From Nostoc carneum NIES-2107 (GTDB lineage Bacteria; Cyanobacteriota; Cyanobacteriia; Cyanobacteriales; Nostocaceae), in contig AP018180.1 in the NCBI GenBank assembly GCA_002368155.1, positions 4,032,719 to 4,096,718 on the forward strand: DNA of 64,000 nucleotides, read 5' to 3'. Below, one piece after another: positions 9,568-18,020 of this stretch. How positions within the stretch are numbered: the stretch's first letter is position 1; the number at the start of each line of letters is the position of its first letter. Position numbers and translations under genes: made by a program. The notes beneath the pieces were generated by a model that had not been told where the DNA came from, ran no database searches, and saw only the letters and a program-made list of their open reading frames with translations.

Positions 9568-10035
9568 TTAATCTGCAACTGGATCGCAACGAATCTCAAT
9601 CATAAAACCATCAGGGTCGTAGAAGTAGACACCTCTACCAGTGGGGCGAGTAACCGGGCCATGAGCGATCGCAATTTGATTATCTTTAATTACTGCTACT
9701 GCTTGATCGAATAATTGCGGATCGATGTCAAATGCTAAGTGGTATGCTCTGGTGAAAGACTTCTCAGGATTGGGATCTGGTGGGGATAATTCCGGTTCCC
9801 CAAATAAATCTAGAATTGTGCCATCAGGAGTAATAAAGTTAGCTACCTTACCAGCAGCGACAAGTTCAACCAAGGTTGCGGGTACTTCATCACCTGTAAG
9901 TTCATGTAAACCTAAAATATTGCCATAAAAATGTCGGGATGCTTGCATATCTTGAACGTTGAGAGCAATGTGATGTACCTTCCGTAGAACCCCAGCAGCT
10001 AAGACACTGTTTGCAGCACAAGAGCTAGATAGCAT
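9568..10035 (-). CDS. VOC (glyoxalase/dioxygenase superfamily) protein
   Basis: A VOC fold of about 155 aa with two beta-alpha-beta-beta-beta modules. The first begins VHHIALNVQDM and the second AYHLAFDID, ending YDPDGFMIEIRCDP. The two histidines and the Glu of MIEI fit the usual metal ligands. The substrate cannot be told; it may be a lactoylglutathione-lyase-like or ring-cleavage-type enzyme. The ATG at 10035 gives MLSSSCAANS; a TTG at 10083 would add 16 residues. It is divergent from the DUF4385-like gene across about 75 bp. Confidence 0.8.
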   Translation of the reverse strand: MLSSSCAANSVLAAGVLRKVHHIALNVQDMQASRHFYGNILGLHELTGDEVPATLVELVAAGKVANFITPDGTILDLFGEPELSPPDPNPEKSFTRAYHLAFDIDPQLFDQAVAVIKDNQIAIAHGPVTRPTGRGVYFYDPDGFMIEIRCDPVAD

Positions 10036-10111
10036 GGCAGAATCAACTTCCCTACAAAGATAGAAGATAAACTTTTTGCTCAAAGTTTATGCTTTATCAT
10101 AAAAACTTACC

Positions 10112-10582
10112 ATGCCTTTCGATTATTCATTAGACTTTGCCAATATTAATTTTCGCCAACATCCTGAACTTTATCGTGTAGGTAAAGGTGAGCAGGGTGT
10201 ACTTTTGGTAGAGCCATATAAATCGGAAATTCTTCCTTACTGGCGATTTAAGACCCCAGAGATTGCTAAAGAGTCGAGTGAGAAGATTTATGAGATTTTT
10301 TTAGTTTATTTAGAAAACAATGATTTTGTTGGTGCAGATATGGCACGCAAGTTTTTACAAATGGGTTATACGCGATCGCGCCGTTATGCAAATCATAAAA
10401 CTGGCAGAAAATATAAATCAACCTCGCCAGCAGCAGGTGAGAAAAAAGAGATTCTACCTTATGATGTAGACCCAGTTAAGGCAGAATCAGCAGCAATATT
10501 TAAAACCAAGTGGATACAGGCCAAGACCAATGAAAAGTATCTCCAGCTTTTAGCTGAGCATAAACAACTGTATGAAATATAG
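10112..10582 (+). CDS. DUF4385-like hypothetical protein
   Basis: A 156-aa soluble protein. The pattern INFRQHPELYRVGKGEQGVL, then ILPYWRFKTPEIA and DFVGADMARKFLQMGYTRSRRYANH, is what I recall for the DUF4385 family, which is found in bacteria and phages and has no assigned reaction. Highly charged, without signal peptide or membrane segments. The ATG at 10112 is well placed. It converges with the RNase D-like gene, with a palindrome between them. Confidence 0.72.
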   Translation: MPFDYSLDFANINFRQHPELYRVGKGEQGVLLVEPYKSEILPYWRFKTPEIAKESSEKIYEIFLVYLENNDFVGADMARKFLQMGYTRSRRYANHKTGRKYKSTSPAAGEKKEILPYDVDPVKAESAAIFKTKWIQAKTNEKYLQLLAEHKQLYEI

Positions 10583-10630
10583 GACTCATATTTTATTTTT
10601 GAAATTCACCTGTTGAATCGACACAGCAAA

Positions 10631-10656
10631 ACCCAACATTCGTATCAATGTTGGGT
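10631..10656. terminator. Palindrome between convergent genes
   Basis: ACCCAACATT pairs perfectly with AATGTTGGGT around CGTATC (10-bp stem, 6-nt loop). It sits between the 3' ends of two convergent genes, so it may act as a bidirectional terminator. There is no U-run. Similar palindromes are often dispersed in cyanobacterial genomes. Confidence 0.5.
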
Positions 10657-10709
10657 GTCATGCTTAACTACGTGACGCTAACGCAGATCTGCACACAATT
10701 TTTGTTAAT

Positions 10710-11339
10710 TTAATGTTCAAATATATCTTTAAATTGTAATAAATCTAACGTGACAATTGTTGGCAGAGCTTGAAAACATTCCTGAGCAATTTGCCAACGT
10801 TCTTCTCTTTTAAGCATCGCAATTAATTTATCTTTCACACTGAGTAAATAGCGCACATCGTTAGCAGCATAATTAAGCTGTTCTACAGATAAATTAGCAG
10901 CATTACCCCAATCAGAACTTTGAGCGCTTTTATCAAGTTCGACTTTTTCTAATTCCTGAACTACATCTTTTAACCCGTGACGATTAGTATAAGTACGTGC
11001 TAGTTTACTGGCGATTTTGGTACAAAAAACAGGCTGAACAGTAATGCCTAAGTTGTAACGTAAAGTAGCAATATCAAACCGCGCAAAGTGAAATACTTTT
11101 TGGATATTGGCTGCTTCTAACAGTTTTTGTAAGTTTGGTGCTTCAGTTTGCCCTTTAGCAATGCGAATTGCAGTAACTTGCCCCTCTAGGTTACATAATT
11201 GGACAAGACAAAGGCGATCGCGCTGTGGTAGTAATCCCATTGTTTCCGTATCCACAGCGATCGCCTCTGATTTTAAATACTGAGACAGCGCAGCGTCACT
11301 CAGGTCGCGATCGCTCACTTGAAAATCTTGTAATGTCAT
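10710..11339 (-). CDS. RNase D-like 3'-5' exonuclease (catalytic domain only)
   Basis: A 209-aa protein made of one DEDDy domain. AVDTETMG carries the first Asp/Glu, HFARFDIATL the second Asp, and the LNYAANDVRYLL helix holds the Tyr and last Asp. E. coli RNase D has extra HRDC domains; these are absent here, as is usual for cyanobacterial homologues. It probably trims structured RNA 3' ends. The catalytic domain strongly resembles residues 1-190 of the nuclease-FtsK fusion at the start of the window, including the shared SDWG and YAAxD blocks. Confidence 0.85.
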   Translation of the reverse strand: MTLQDFQVSDRDLSDAALSQYLKSEAIAVDTETMGLLPQRDRLCLVQLCNLEGQVTAIRIAKGQTEAPNLQKLLEAANIQKVFHFARFDIATLRYNLGITVQPVFCTKIASKLARTYTNRHGLKDVVQELEKVELDKSAQSSDWGNAANLSVEQLNYAANDVRYLLSVKDKLIAMLKREERWQIAQECFQALPTIVTLDLLQFKDIFEH

Positions 11340-11733
11340 GAATCACTCAAGAATAATTGCAGTGCCCAACAGAAGCAGTTTCTATGAGACACTACATTAT
11401 TATTGTGCAAAAAAAGCAGAATTTCTAGCCATTCTGAAGTGACTATCATTTCTGGTTTATTTGTACAGACTGGTAGCAATCACTAATCAGCACAAAATTC
11501 AACTCAGCAACATCACTTGCTGGAAGCCAGGAAACCCTTTCGGTAGCTACTACAATAGCGGGAATCTCCGCAACATACTGCGCCGCGTAGCTTGCTTCCC
11601 CAAAGGGGTAAATCAACACAGTAACTCCAGCCTGTAGGTTCGCATTTAGGTGTTTTTAAAGAGTAGCTCCAAAAGCTTCTACAAAAAACTCAGCACTACC
11701 ATGATGACTGTGAGAAACTTTTGGCAAGCTGCA
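11340..11733. other. Gap with a possible degraded minus-strand frame
   Basis: A stop-free minus-strand frame runs from about 11655 to a TGA at 11446 (about 65 codons; it reads GVTVLIYPFGEASYAAQYV, ending SVQINQK). It has no good ATG and includes a GC-rich element (GAAGCAAGCTACGCGGCG) typical of dispersed cyanobacterial repeats. It could be a gene remnant. I do not call it as a gene. Confidence 0.3.
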
Positions 11734-12282
11734 CTAATTAGTTTGCAAGAAAATCTGTGTGAGATAGACTTCGCCTTTTTTATTAGCAGCAACCCCAATC
11801 CCGGTAAGATTATACTTTCCTTTGATGTTCTTGAGATGCCCAGGACTATTGAGCCAACCAATCACAGCTTGCGCTGCCGGATCGCTATATCCTTGATTAA
11901 AAGCAACATTTTCTCCGGCACTTTTGTAAATAATCGGGAGAATAGTAACTCGCTTCTCAAAGCCTTGATGACTAAAAGGAACTTTACCATTAGCCATATT
12001 TTGACTATGAATTCTTGCCTGCCGAGTGATATTTGCATTCAGGGTCAACTTTGATAAACCCTTAGAAATACGATATCGATTAATTTGGTCAAAAACTGAT
12101 TTTTCAAGAGATGTAGTTTTAAAAACAGTATTTGAAGCAGCAACCTGATTTGAGGTAATCGATAACGGTTTATTATTAGGGTTTTTTTGTGGAGAACTGT
12201 GTCCTGAAATAGGAGTAGTTGTTAATCCACTGGCAAGGACAAGCGTACTTAAAGCTATGCCAAAAGCAGTTTGTCGTAACAT
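11734..12282 (-). CDS. Secreted CAP-domain (SCP/PR-1-like) protein
   Basis: A 182-aa protein with an N-terminal signal peptide (MLRQTAFGIALSTLVLASG). Residues about 60-180 form a CAP domain: FDQINRYRISKGL, HSQNMANGKVPFSH, SAGENVAF and the hallmark GWLNSPGHLKNI. Bacterial CAP proteins are extracellular or periplasmic and have lipid-binding or enzymatic roles that are poorly defined. Monocistronic by spacing. Start ATG at 12282. Confidence 0.86.
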   Translation of the reverse strand: MLRQTAFGIALSTLVLASGLTTTPISGHSSPQKNPNNKPLSITSNQVAASNTVFKTTSLEKSVFDQINRYRISKGLSKLTLNANITRQARIHSQNMANGKVPFSHQGFEKRVTILPIIYKSAGENVAFNQGYSDPAAQAVIGWLNSPGHLKNIKGKYNLTGIGVAANKKGEVYLTQIFLQTN

Positions 12283-12642
12283 GGAAATTACTTAATGTAT
12301 AGAGTTATAAGACCTCTAATCTACCTTATTCTTCCTAGCAGAAATACGAGGATACTATTAAGGCTTGATGAACTTAGAGAAATTTTGCAACTGCTTCACA
12401 GTAAATACAAGTAATCACCTCCAAGTTTATACACTAGGATAGATGTAGATGTTTCAGATGCATTAAGTAGCTTAACGAAGTGATAGCTGTCCCTGAAAAG
12501 AGAAAAATTATCTGAATCTTTAAAAAAGATAATGTAGTCTCTTCTAGACAAATGTCATAGCCACTACATTTTTCATTAAATAAATTGGCATAAATCAATA
12601 TTTAAGATTGATGTCAGAGGCGATTAGAAAAGTTTTAAAGAC
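12283..12642. other. Gap with no recognised feature
   Basis: AT-rich non-coding stretch between the CAP gene promoter side and a transposase relic. Nothing recognisable. Confidence 0.35.
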
Positions 12643-12765
12643 TCAGCCAGCCGCTATGACCAAAACTTGTAACACCAACCCCAATGTCTCGACCGTCAGA
12701 AATTGCTTGCGACCTTCAATTTTTTGGATTGCATCGTAGCCCACAGCTTCATAAACTTTATTCAT
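12643..12765 (-). pseudogene. Relic of an IS4/IS5-type DDE transposase
   Basis: A 40-codon minus-strand frame reads VYEAVGYDAIQKIEGRKQFL, then TVETLGLVLQVLV and AAG before a stop. It closely follows the GYDAGKKIKGRKRH...VDTLGL block found in the middle of IS4/IS5-family transposases, next to the second catalytic Asp region. Nothing upstream or downstream continues the protein, so this is an internal fragment of a lost insertion sequence. Confidence 0.7.
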
Positions 12766-12770
12766 GTGGT

Positions 12771-12823
12771 TCTCTCGGTGTGCTTTAAGAGCTATTCATG
12801 GCGTATACCGAGAGACTTTTTTT
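12771..12823 (+). terminator. Candidate hairpin plus T-tract
   Basis: TCTCTCGGT pairs with ACCGAGAGA (9 bp) across a 27-nt loop, followed by C and seven T. No gene obviously ends here on the plus strand. It may be left over from the degraded insertion sequence beside it. Confidence 0.35.
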
Positions 12824-12986
12824 ACAACTTGAACGATTTTTCAAAGACTCTTTTCTAAAACTGGTCAAGAAGTGTAACTATCTGTGCTACTCGCTGTTTA
12901 TTTGATTATAGCGTTTCTCAGGCTAGTGGAGTACGCTTATAACTTAGACTGTAAGATTAAATCTGAGCATCTCCTCAAGTATAAAA

Positions 12987-13382
12987 ATGAAACCATATTC
13001 CCTAGACTTTCGCCAAAAAATATTTGATACCTATAAGATAGGTGAAATATCACAACGTGATTTAGCCAAAAGATTTTGTGTCAGTTTAAGTTTTATTGAG
13101 AAACTACTAAAACAATATAGAGAAACAAACAATATTGCTCCAAAAACCAGAACTAAGCAAACTCCACCAAAGTTAAATGAGGAACAATTGGATGTTCTTT
13201 TTGAAATAGTAGAAGCCAAGAACGATGCCACTTTGGAAGAAATTCGTGAGAGCCTCTTTGATAAAATAGGGATAACGATTAGTATCGCTACAGTAGACCG
13301 AATGCTCAAAAAAATGGAAATCAGCGTCAAAAAAAAACATTGCACGCTGACGAAAAAGAGACTGAAAGAGTTCAATCATTAA
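12987..13382 (+). CDS. IS630-type transposase, first frame (helix-turn-helix part)
   Basis: 131 aa. MKPYSLDFRQKIFDTY followed by SQRDLAKRFCVS is the paired-like helix-turn-helix that opens IS630 transposases. Residues about 60-115 form the second DNA-binding helix set (TLEEIRESLFDKIGI). It ends out of frame soon after nine A residues at 13329-13337. A -1 slip there gives KKKTLHADEKE, which restores the family's usual KKTLHA junction into the second frame. Confidence 0.85.
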   Translation: MKPYSLDFRQKIFDTYKIGEISQRDLAKRFCVSLSFIEKLLKQYRETNNIAPKTRTKQTPPKLNEEQLDVLFEIVEAKNDATLEEIRESLFDKIGITISIATVDRMLKKMEISVKKKHCTLTKKRLKEFNH

Positions 13383-13942
13383 GAGTAGAATTTTGGCTTA
13401 AAATTAATGGTATACCCACTGAAAACCTTATATTTCTTGACGAAGCAGGAGCTAATCTATCTTTAATAAGACATTCAGCCCGTGCCAAAAAGGGTAAAAG
13501 AGCGCATGGCTCACGACCTCAGAAGCGTAGTAAAAATGTCTCTATAATTGGTGCAATTGGTCTTTGTGGTTTGATTAGTCAATATAGCATTTTAGGTGCA
13601 ACTGACGGGCTGACATTTGAAGCTTATATTTCTCAAAAATTAGTTCCAAAACTGTGGGAGGGTGCCTACGTAGTCATGGACAATTGCTCAATTCATAAAG
13701 GCAAAGAGGTTGAAAAACTAATCGAGTCCGCCGGAGCAAAATTGATTTATTTACCACCATATTCTCCTGATTTTTCGCCAATAGAAAATTGTTGGTCAAA
13801 AGTTAAAAATCTACTCCGTTCTATTGGAGCTAGAAGTTATCCAGATTTAGCAAAAGCGATTGAAACTGCTTTTAATCAAGTTTCATTGAATGATATTTAT
13901 AATTGGTTTACCCATTGTTGCTACTGTACTTCACCAGACTGA
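13340..13942 (+). CDS. IS630-type transposase, second frame (DDE catalytic part)
   Basis: Carries the three catalytic acidic residues of the family: FLDEAG, VVMDNCSIH and SPIENCWSKVK (D, D, E). It lies in the -1 frame relative to the first frame and is probably made as a fusion by -1 ribosomal frameshifting on the A9 run. The TTG at 13340 need not be a real start. The TGA at 13940-13942 lies inside the right inverted repeat. Confidence 0.85.
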   Translation: MHADEKETERVQSLRVEFWLKINGIPTENLIFLDEAGANLSLIRHSARAKKGKRAHGSRPQKRSKNVSIIGAIGLCGLISQYSILGATDGLTFEAYISQKLVPKLWEGAYVVMDNCSIHKGKEVEKLIESAGAKLIYLPPYSPDFSPIENCWSKVKNLLRSIGARSYPDLAKAIETAFNQVSLNDIYNWFTHCCYCTSPD

Positions 13943-14172
13943 GAAACGCTATAGCAGAAATATCTAAATTTATTAGCAATAATTCTTCGAGCTAATCAAG
14001 GCTTTTATTGGTGATTTTTAGGGAAATTTTTACGAAAAAACTATTCTATATAGCATTAATATAAATTTCTGGCTGCAGTTACCAAAATCTGTGAGTGTCA
14101 GTAATTTCTTGGGAAATCTAAGGATAACCTAGAATTTCTGCTGACTTAACTTTGTAATTAAAGAGCAAACCC

Positions 14173-16605
14173 TTGATACAAGAACACTCCAGGCTATCGG
14201 TATCTGACGGAGAAAATCACCGCTCACGTAATTTACTGATTCGATTTATCGTTGGTGGCACTACCCTTGTAGTTAGTATTTCTGCATATTTCAGCTATCA
14301 AGCTGCTAGAAATATGACGCTCCAAGATTTGAGACAGAGTGCTTTTTTAGAAGTACAGAGAGGAGGTGATGAAATTGAGGAGTGGTTACACGTTCGCCAA
14401 GTAGAAGTAGAAACCCTGGCTAATACTCCTACTGTACGCTCCTTAACTTGGTCTATTGCAGAACCTTATTTAACCGCAGAAGTTAACAGGATCAAAGAAT
14501 TTTTCTTTTTCCAAATGGTTAACCGAGATGGCTCATTTGCTAATACCAAAGTTGGCCCTTCAAATAAAAATATTAAAGATAGAGACTTCTTTCAAAAAGC
14601 GATCGCAGGTAAAAGCAATATTTCCGATCCCTTCATTAGCCGTTCTACAGGAATTCCGTTAATTGCGATCGCAACTCCAATTTGGGCAACTACTCCGCCA
14701 GTTGGTTCGCCCATAGGAGTCTTCCACGGGAATGTGAAAGTCGATCATATCCAAGAGGTTGTCAACTCGCTGTACTACGGCCCCAACAGCTATGCTTTTG
14801 CGCTGAATTCCCAAGGACAAGCGATTGTCCATCCCAACTCCACGTTAATGTCAACCATCGAAAAACCCGCACCTAGTTTGCTCAAAATTGCTGATCGCAA
14901 TTTAAATGCGATCGCGCAACGGATGGTAAACAAACAGCAGGGAATTGAGTTGATGGAAATTGACGGTACTCAAAAATATGTAGCTTATCTGCCGTTAAAA
15001 TCTGCTAATTGGTCAGTGGCTTTGGTAATTCCCCGCCAAAATATCGAATCTCGGCTGCAATTCCTCGATGCGATCGCCTTAATTGTCGGTGGGCTGACAG
15101 TCACCATGATTACGGTATTGTGGAGAGTACAAGCATTTGAACAAGCTGAACTTAAAAGGTCTAAAGCGGCGGCTGATACAGCTAATCTGGCGAAAAGCGA
15201 ATTTTTAGCTAACATGAGTCATGAACTGCGAACACCTTTGAATGGGATTCTCGGTTGTGCCCAAATTTTGTTGCGTTCTCCAGCTTTACCTGAGTCAGAG
15301 CAATATCACGTCAATATTATTGAGCAATGTGGTTCTCATCTGCTGACTTTAATTAATGACATTTTGGATTTGTCTAAAATTGAAGCTAAAAAGCTAGAAC
15401 TGCACCCCCAAGATGTGCATTTGCCTTCTTTTCTGCAAGGAATTGGGGAAATCTGCCAGATTCGGGCGAAACAAAAAGGTATTTTGTTTGTTTATGAGCC
15501 TGCAAGTAACTTGCCAACAGGGGTTCATGTCGATGTCAAAAGATTACGTCAAGTATTATTGAATCTGCTGGGAAATGCGATCAAATTTACAGATGCGGGT
15601 AAGGTGACTTTCAAAGTTGAAGTCATCGATCAACCTCCCAGTGATGAGCAGATAGTTAAACATCAGATTCGTTTTACTGTAGAAGATACGGGAATTGGTA
15701 TAACTCCCGCAGAATTGAGCAAAATTTTTCTGCCCTTTGAGCAAGTAGGCGAGAAAAAGCGCCAAGCTGAAGGTACTGGGTTGGGTTTAGCCATTACTCG
15801 CCAATTGGTACAGATGATGGATAGCGATATCCATGTGCAAAGTCAAATTGGTGAGGGGAGTCGCTTCTACTTTGAATTAGAGATTCCCACAGCTCATGAT
15901 TGGGTACAGTCTGCAATGACTGTATCAGAAAAACAAATCATTGGCTTTGCAGGAGAACCCTACACCATCCTGATGGTTGACGATCGCTGGGAGAATCGCA
16001 CAGTAATTACAAACCTACTGCAACCACTGGGTTTTAATGTAGTGGAAGCCAACAACGGTAAAGAAGGTTTAGAAAAAGCGATCGCACTCCAGCCAAACTT
16101 AATCATCACAGATTTGCTGATGCCAGAAATGGATGGCTTTGAATTGATTCAACATCTGCGTCAGACCCCAGAAATTGAGGATGTCAAAATTATCGTCTCT
16201 TCTGCTAGTGTCTTTGAAGCCGACCAATATCGCAGTCTGCAAGCTGGTGGTAATGACTTCCTCAGCAAACCCGTACAGGCTGATGAATTATTGCAGCAAT
16301 TAGCTAGCCACCTCAATATAGTGTGGATTTACAAGCAATCTCAAACGAAAGTAACAGTCAAAGAATCTACCACAGCCAATAGCCAATCTCCCCAATTAAC
16401 TCCCCCCAGCACAGAAGTTTTGCAGGAACTACTTACCTTAGCTAGTAAAGGTAACTTTAATGCCATTCTCAAGCGGGCCGATCAACTAGAAGACACAGAC
16501 ATCATATTTGCACCATTTGCTAACGAACTACGGCAATTAGCTAGGCAATTTGATGAAGATTTAATCCTCAATTTCTTGCATCAATATGCAGTGGAAAAAG
16601 TATGA
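14173..16605 (+). CDS. Hybrid sensor histidine kinase (dCache-type sensor, HisKA, HATPase, receiver)
   Basis: An 810-aa membrane kinase. The first transmembrane helix is at about 22-40 and the second at about 298-317, bracketing an extracytoplasmic sensor (residues about 45-290) of Cache type (RDFFQKAIAGKS, then GIPLIAIATPI). HisKA has phospho-acceptor H350 (MSHELRTP). The ATPase has N468, DTGIGI and GTGLGL. A receiver follows with D603/D604 and phospho-acceptor D647 (ITDLLMPEMDG). The last ~120 residues are helical. The start is TTG at 14173; no nearer ATG keeps the first membrane helix. Its stop overlaps the next gene's ATG by 4 nt, so the two are translationally coupled. The ligand is unknown. 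Confidence 0.88.
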   Translation: MIQEHSRLSVSDGENHRSRNLLIRFIVGGTTLVVSISAYFSYQAARNMTLQDLRQSAFLEVQRGGDEIEEWLHVRQVEVETLANTPTVRSLTWSIAEPYLTAEVNRIKEFFFFQMVNRDGSFANTKVGPSNKNIKDRDFFQKAIAGKSNISDPFISRSTGIPLIAIATPIWATTPPVGSPIGVFHGNVKVDHIQEVVNSLYYGPNSYAFALNSQGQAIVHPNSTLMSTIEKPAPSLLKIADRNLNAIAQRMVNKQQGIELMEIDGTQKYVAYLPLKSANWSVALVIPRQNIESRLQFLDAIALIVGGLTVTMITVLWRVQAFEQAELKRSKAAADTANLAKSEFLANMSHELRTPLNGILGCAQILLRSPALPESEQYHVNIIEQCGSHLLTLINDILDLSKIEAKKLELHPQDVHLPSFLQGIGEICQIRAKQKGILFVYEPASNLPTGVHVDVKRLRQVLLNLLGNAIKFTDAGKVTFKVEVIDQPPSDEQIVKHQIRFTVEDTGIGITPAELSKIFLPFEQVGEKKRQAEGTGLGLAITRQLVQMMDSDIHVQSQIGEGSRFYFELEIPTAHDWVQSAMTVSEKQIIGFAGEPYTILMVDDRWENRTVITNLLQPLGFNVVEANNGKEGLEKAIALQPNLIITDLLMPEMDGFELIQHLRQTPEIEDVKIIVSSASVFEADQYRSLQAGGNDFLSKPVQADELLQQLASHLNIVWIYKQSQTKVTVKESTTANSQSPQLTPPSTEVLQELLTLASKGNFNAILKRADQLEDTDIIFAPFANELRQLARQFDEDLILNFLHQYAVEKV

Positions 16606-17876
16606 ACAATACTATAGGAGAGCCTTCTGCTCAAGGAATTATTTTAATAGTTGATGATAACCCCGCTAACTTACAGGTTTTATCCAGTTTCCTCGATCAA
16701 TCTAACTTTGAAGTTTGGGCAGCACGCAGTGGTGAGAAAGCTCTTCAGCGATTAGAAAATGGTGATTTACCTGATTTAATTTTGCTAGATGTGATGATGC
16801 CGGGTATGGATGGGTTTGAAACTTGTAAATATCTCAAAAGCAATCCTCGTGTGCAAGATATTCCGGTGATTTTTATGACGGCTCTTTCTGAAACAGCTGA
16901 TAAAGTCAAAGGCTTACGGTTAGGAGCGGTAGACTATATTACTAAACCTTTTCAGCATGAAGAAGTTTTAGTCAGAATCGAAAATCATCTGCAACTGAGA
17001 AACCTCACTAAGGCTTTAATCTCCAAAAATGCCGAATTGCAAAAAACTCAAACTCAACTGATTCAAGCCGAGAAAGTAGCAGCTTTAGGTCAACTAACAG
17101 CAGGAATTGCTCATGAAGTTAATAATCCGATCAATTTTATAGCTGGCAACTTAAATTTTGTGGAACAGTATGTACAGGAAGTAATTAGTTTACTTAATCT
17201 CTATCAAAAACATCTACCTGACCCACCGGATGAAATAAAAACCGCAATTGAGAAAAACGATCTCAAATTTTTATTAAATGATTTATCGAAAATTATTCAG
17301 TCTATGCAAGTAGGTACGAGTCGAGTTACAGAAATTGTCTCATCTTTAAATAAGTTCTCGCGGCACAGAGAAGCAGGGAAGAAACTAGCTAATTTGCAAG
17401 AAGGGCTAGAAAGTACACTACTGATTTTAGGACATCGCTTCAAAAGCAATGGTCATCATCCACCTATTCAACTAATTAAAGAATATGCCGATTTGCCTCT
17501 GATTGAGTGTTATCCTGGGGAAATTAATCAGGTTTTTATGAATTTAATTTGCAATGCAATTGATGCTATTGAAGAAACATATAAAAACAAAGACTTTAAT
17601 GAAATTTCTCAAAATCCTGGTGTTATTAAAATCAAAACTGAAGCCTTAAAAGAACAAGTTATTGTCAGAATTGCAGATAATGGCTCTGGTATCAATAAAG
17701 CGGATGAAGCCAAAATATTTGATGCCTTTTACACCACAAAACCTATTGGCAAAGGCACAGGACTTGGTTTATCTATTGCTTATCAAATTGTGGTTAATAA
17801 CCATCATGGTAAGCTTACATATAATTCCCAACCAGGTGAGGGGATAGAGTTCGTTATTGAATTACCAATCCGATAG
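16602..17876 (+). CDS. Receiver-histidine kinase protein, partner of the upstream hybrid kinase
   Basis: 424 aa, soluble. The N-terminal receiver has D18/D19, phospho-acceptor D63 (LLDVMMPGMDG) and the usual Thr/Lys (FMTA, ITKPF). A coiled coil at about 130-158 links to a HisKA-like region with H171 (GIAHEVNNP), then a HATPase (CNAIDAI, DNGSGI, GTGLGLSI). The ATG overlaps the previous stop (ATGA), so it is co-translated. The pair probably forms a phosphorelay in which the hybrid kinase feeds this receiver. No output DNA-binding domain is present, so the final target is elsewhere. Confidence 0.87.
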   Translation: MNNTIGEPSAQGIILIVDDNPANLQVLSSFLDQSNFEVWAARSGEKALQRLENGDLPDLILLDVMMPGMDGFETCKYLKSNPRVQDIPVIFMTALSETADKVKGLRLGAVDYITKPFQHEEVLVRIENHLQLRNLTKALISKNAELQKTQTQLIQAEKVAALGQLTAGIAHEVNNPINFIAGNLNFVEQYVQEVISLLNLYQKHLPDPPDEIKTAIEKNDLKFLLNDLSKIIQSMQVGTSRVTEIVSSLNKFSRHREAGKKLANLQEGLESTLLILGHRFKSNGHHPPIQLIKEYADLPLIECYPGEINQVFMNLICNAIDAIEETYKNKDFNEISQNPGVIKIKTEALKEQVIVRIADNGSGINKADEAKIFDAFYTTKPIGKGTGLGLSIAYQIVVNNHHGKLTYNSQPGEGIEFVIELPIR

Positions 17877-17969
17877 GATAAATTTTAGATTTTGGATTGT
17901 AGTTCAAAATTTTTACCATCCAACAGTTCCGAAAATTTAAATTTTTCAACTAGCAAAAATCTGGCAATA

Positions 17970-18000
17970 AAAAAGCTCCCCATCAATGAGGAGCTTTTTT
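17970..18000. terminator. Bidirectional intrinsic terminator between kinase gene and psbA
   Basis: AAAAAGCTCC pairs with GGAGCTTTTT around a 10-nt loop, with T-tracts in both orientations. It lies 20 nt after the psbA stop (minus strand) and about 95 nt after the plus-strand kinase stop, so it can end both transcripts. Confidence 0.85.
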
Positions 18001-18020
18001 ATGAAGCTAAAGCTTTAATA

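Larger units (their letters stand above)
12909..13951 (+). mobile_element. Complete IS630-type insertion sequence
   Basis: Ends are inverted repeats starting TAGCGTTTCTCAG, extending with mismatches to about 26 bp (left 12909 onward, right ending 13951). Each is flanked by TA (12907-12908 and 13952-13953), as expected for the TA target duplication of IS630/Tc1 elements. About 1,043 bp. Two overlapping frames encode the transposase. The right repeat contains the transposase stop codon. Ends and frames look intact, so the element may be recently active. Confidence 0.85.

Noticed and set aside
11650-12054. 134-codon frame opposite the CAP gene
   Set aside because: Antisense to a well-supported CAP domain protein; no motif of its own.
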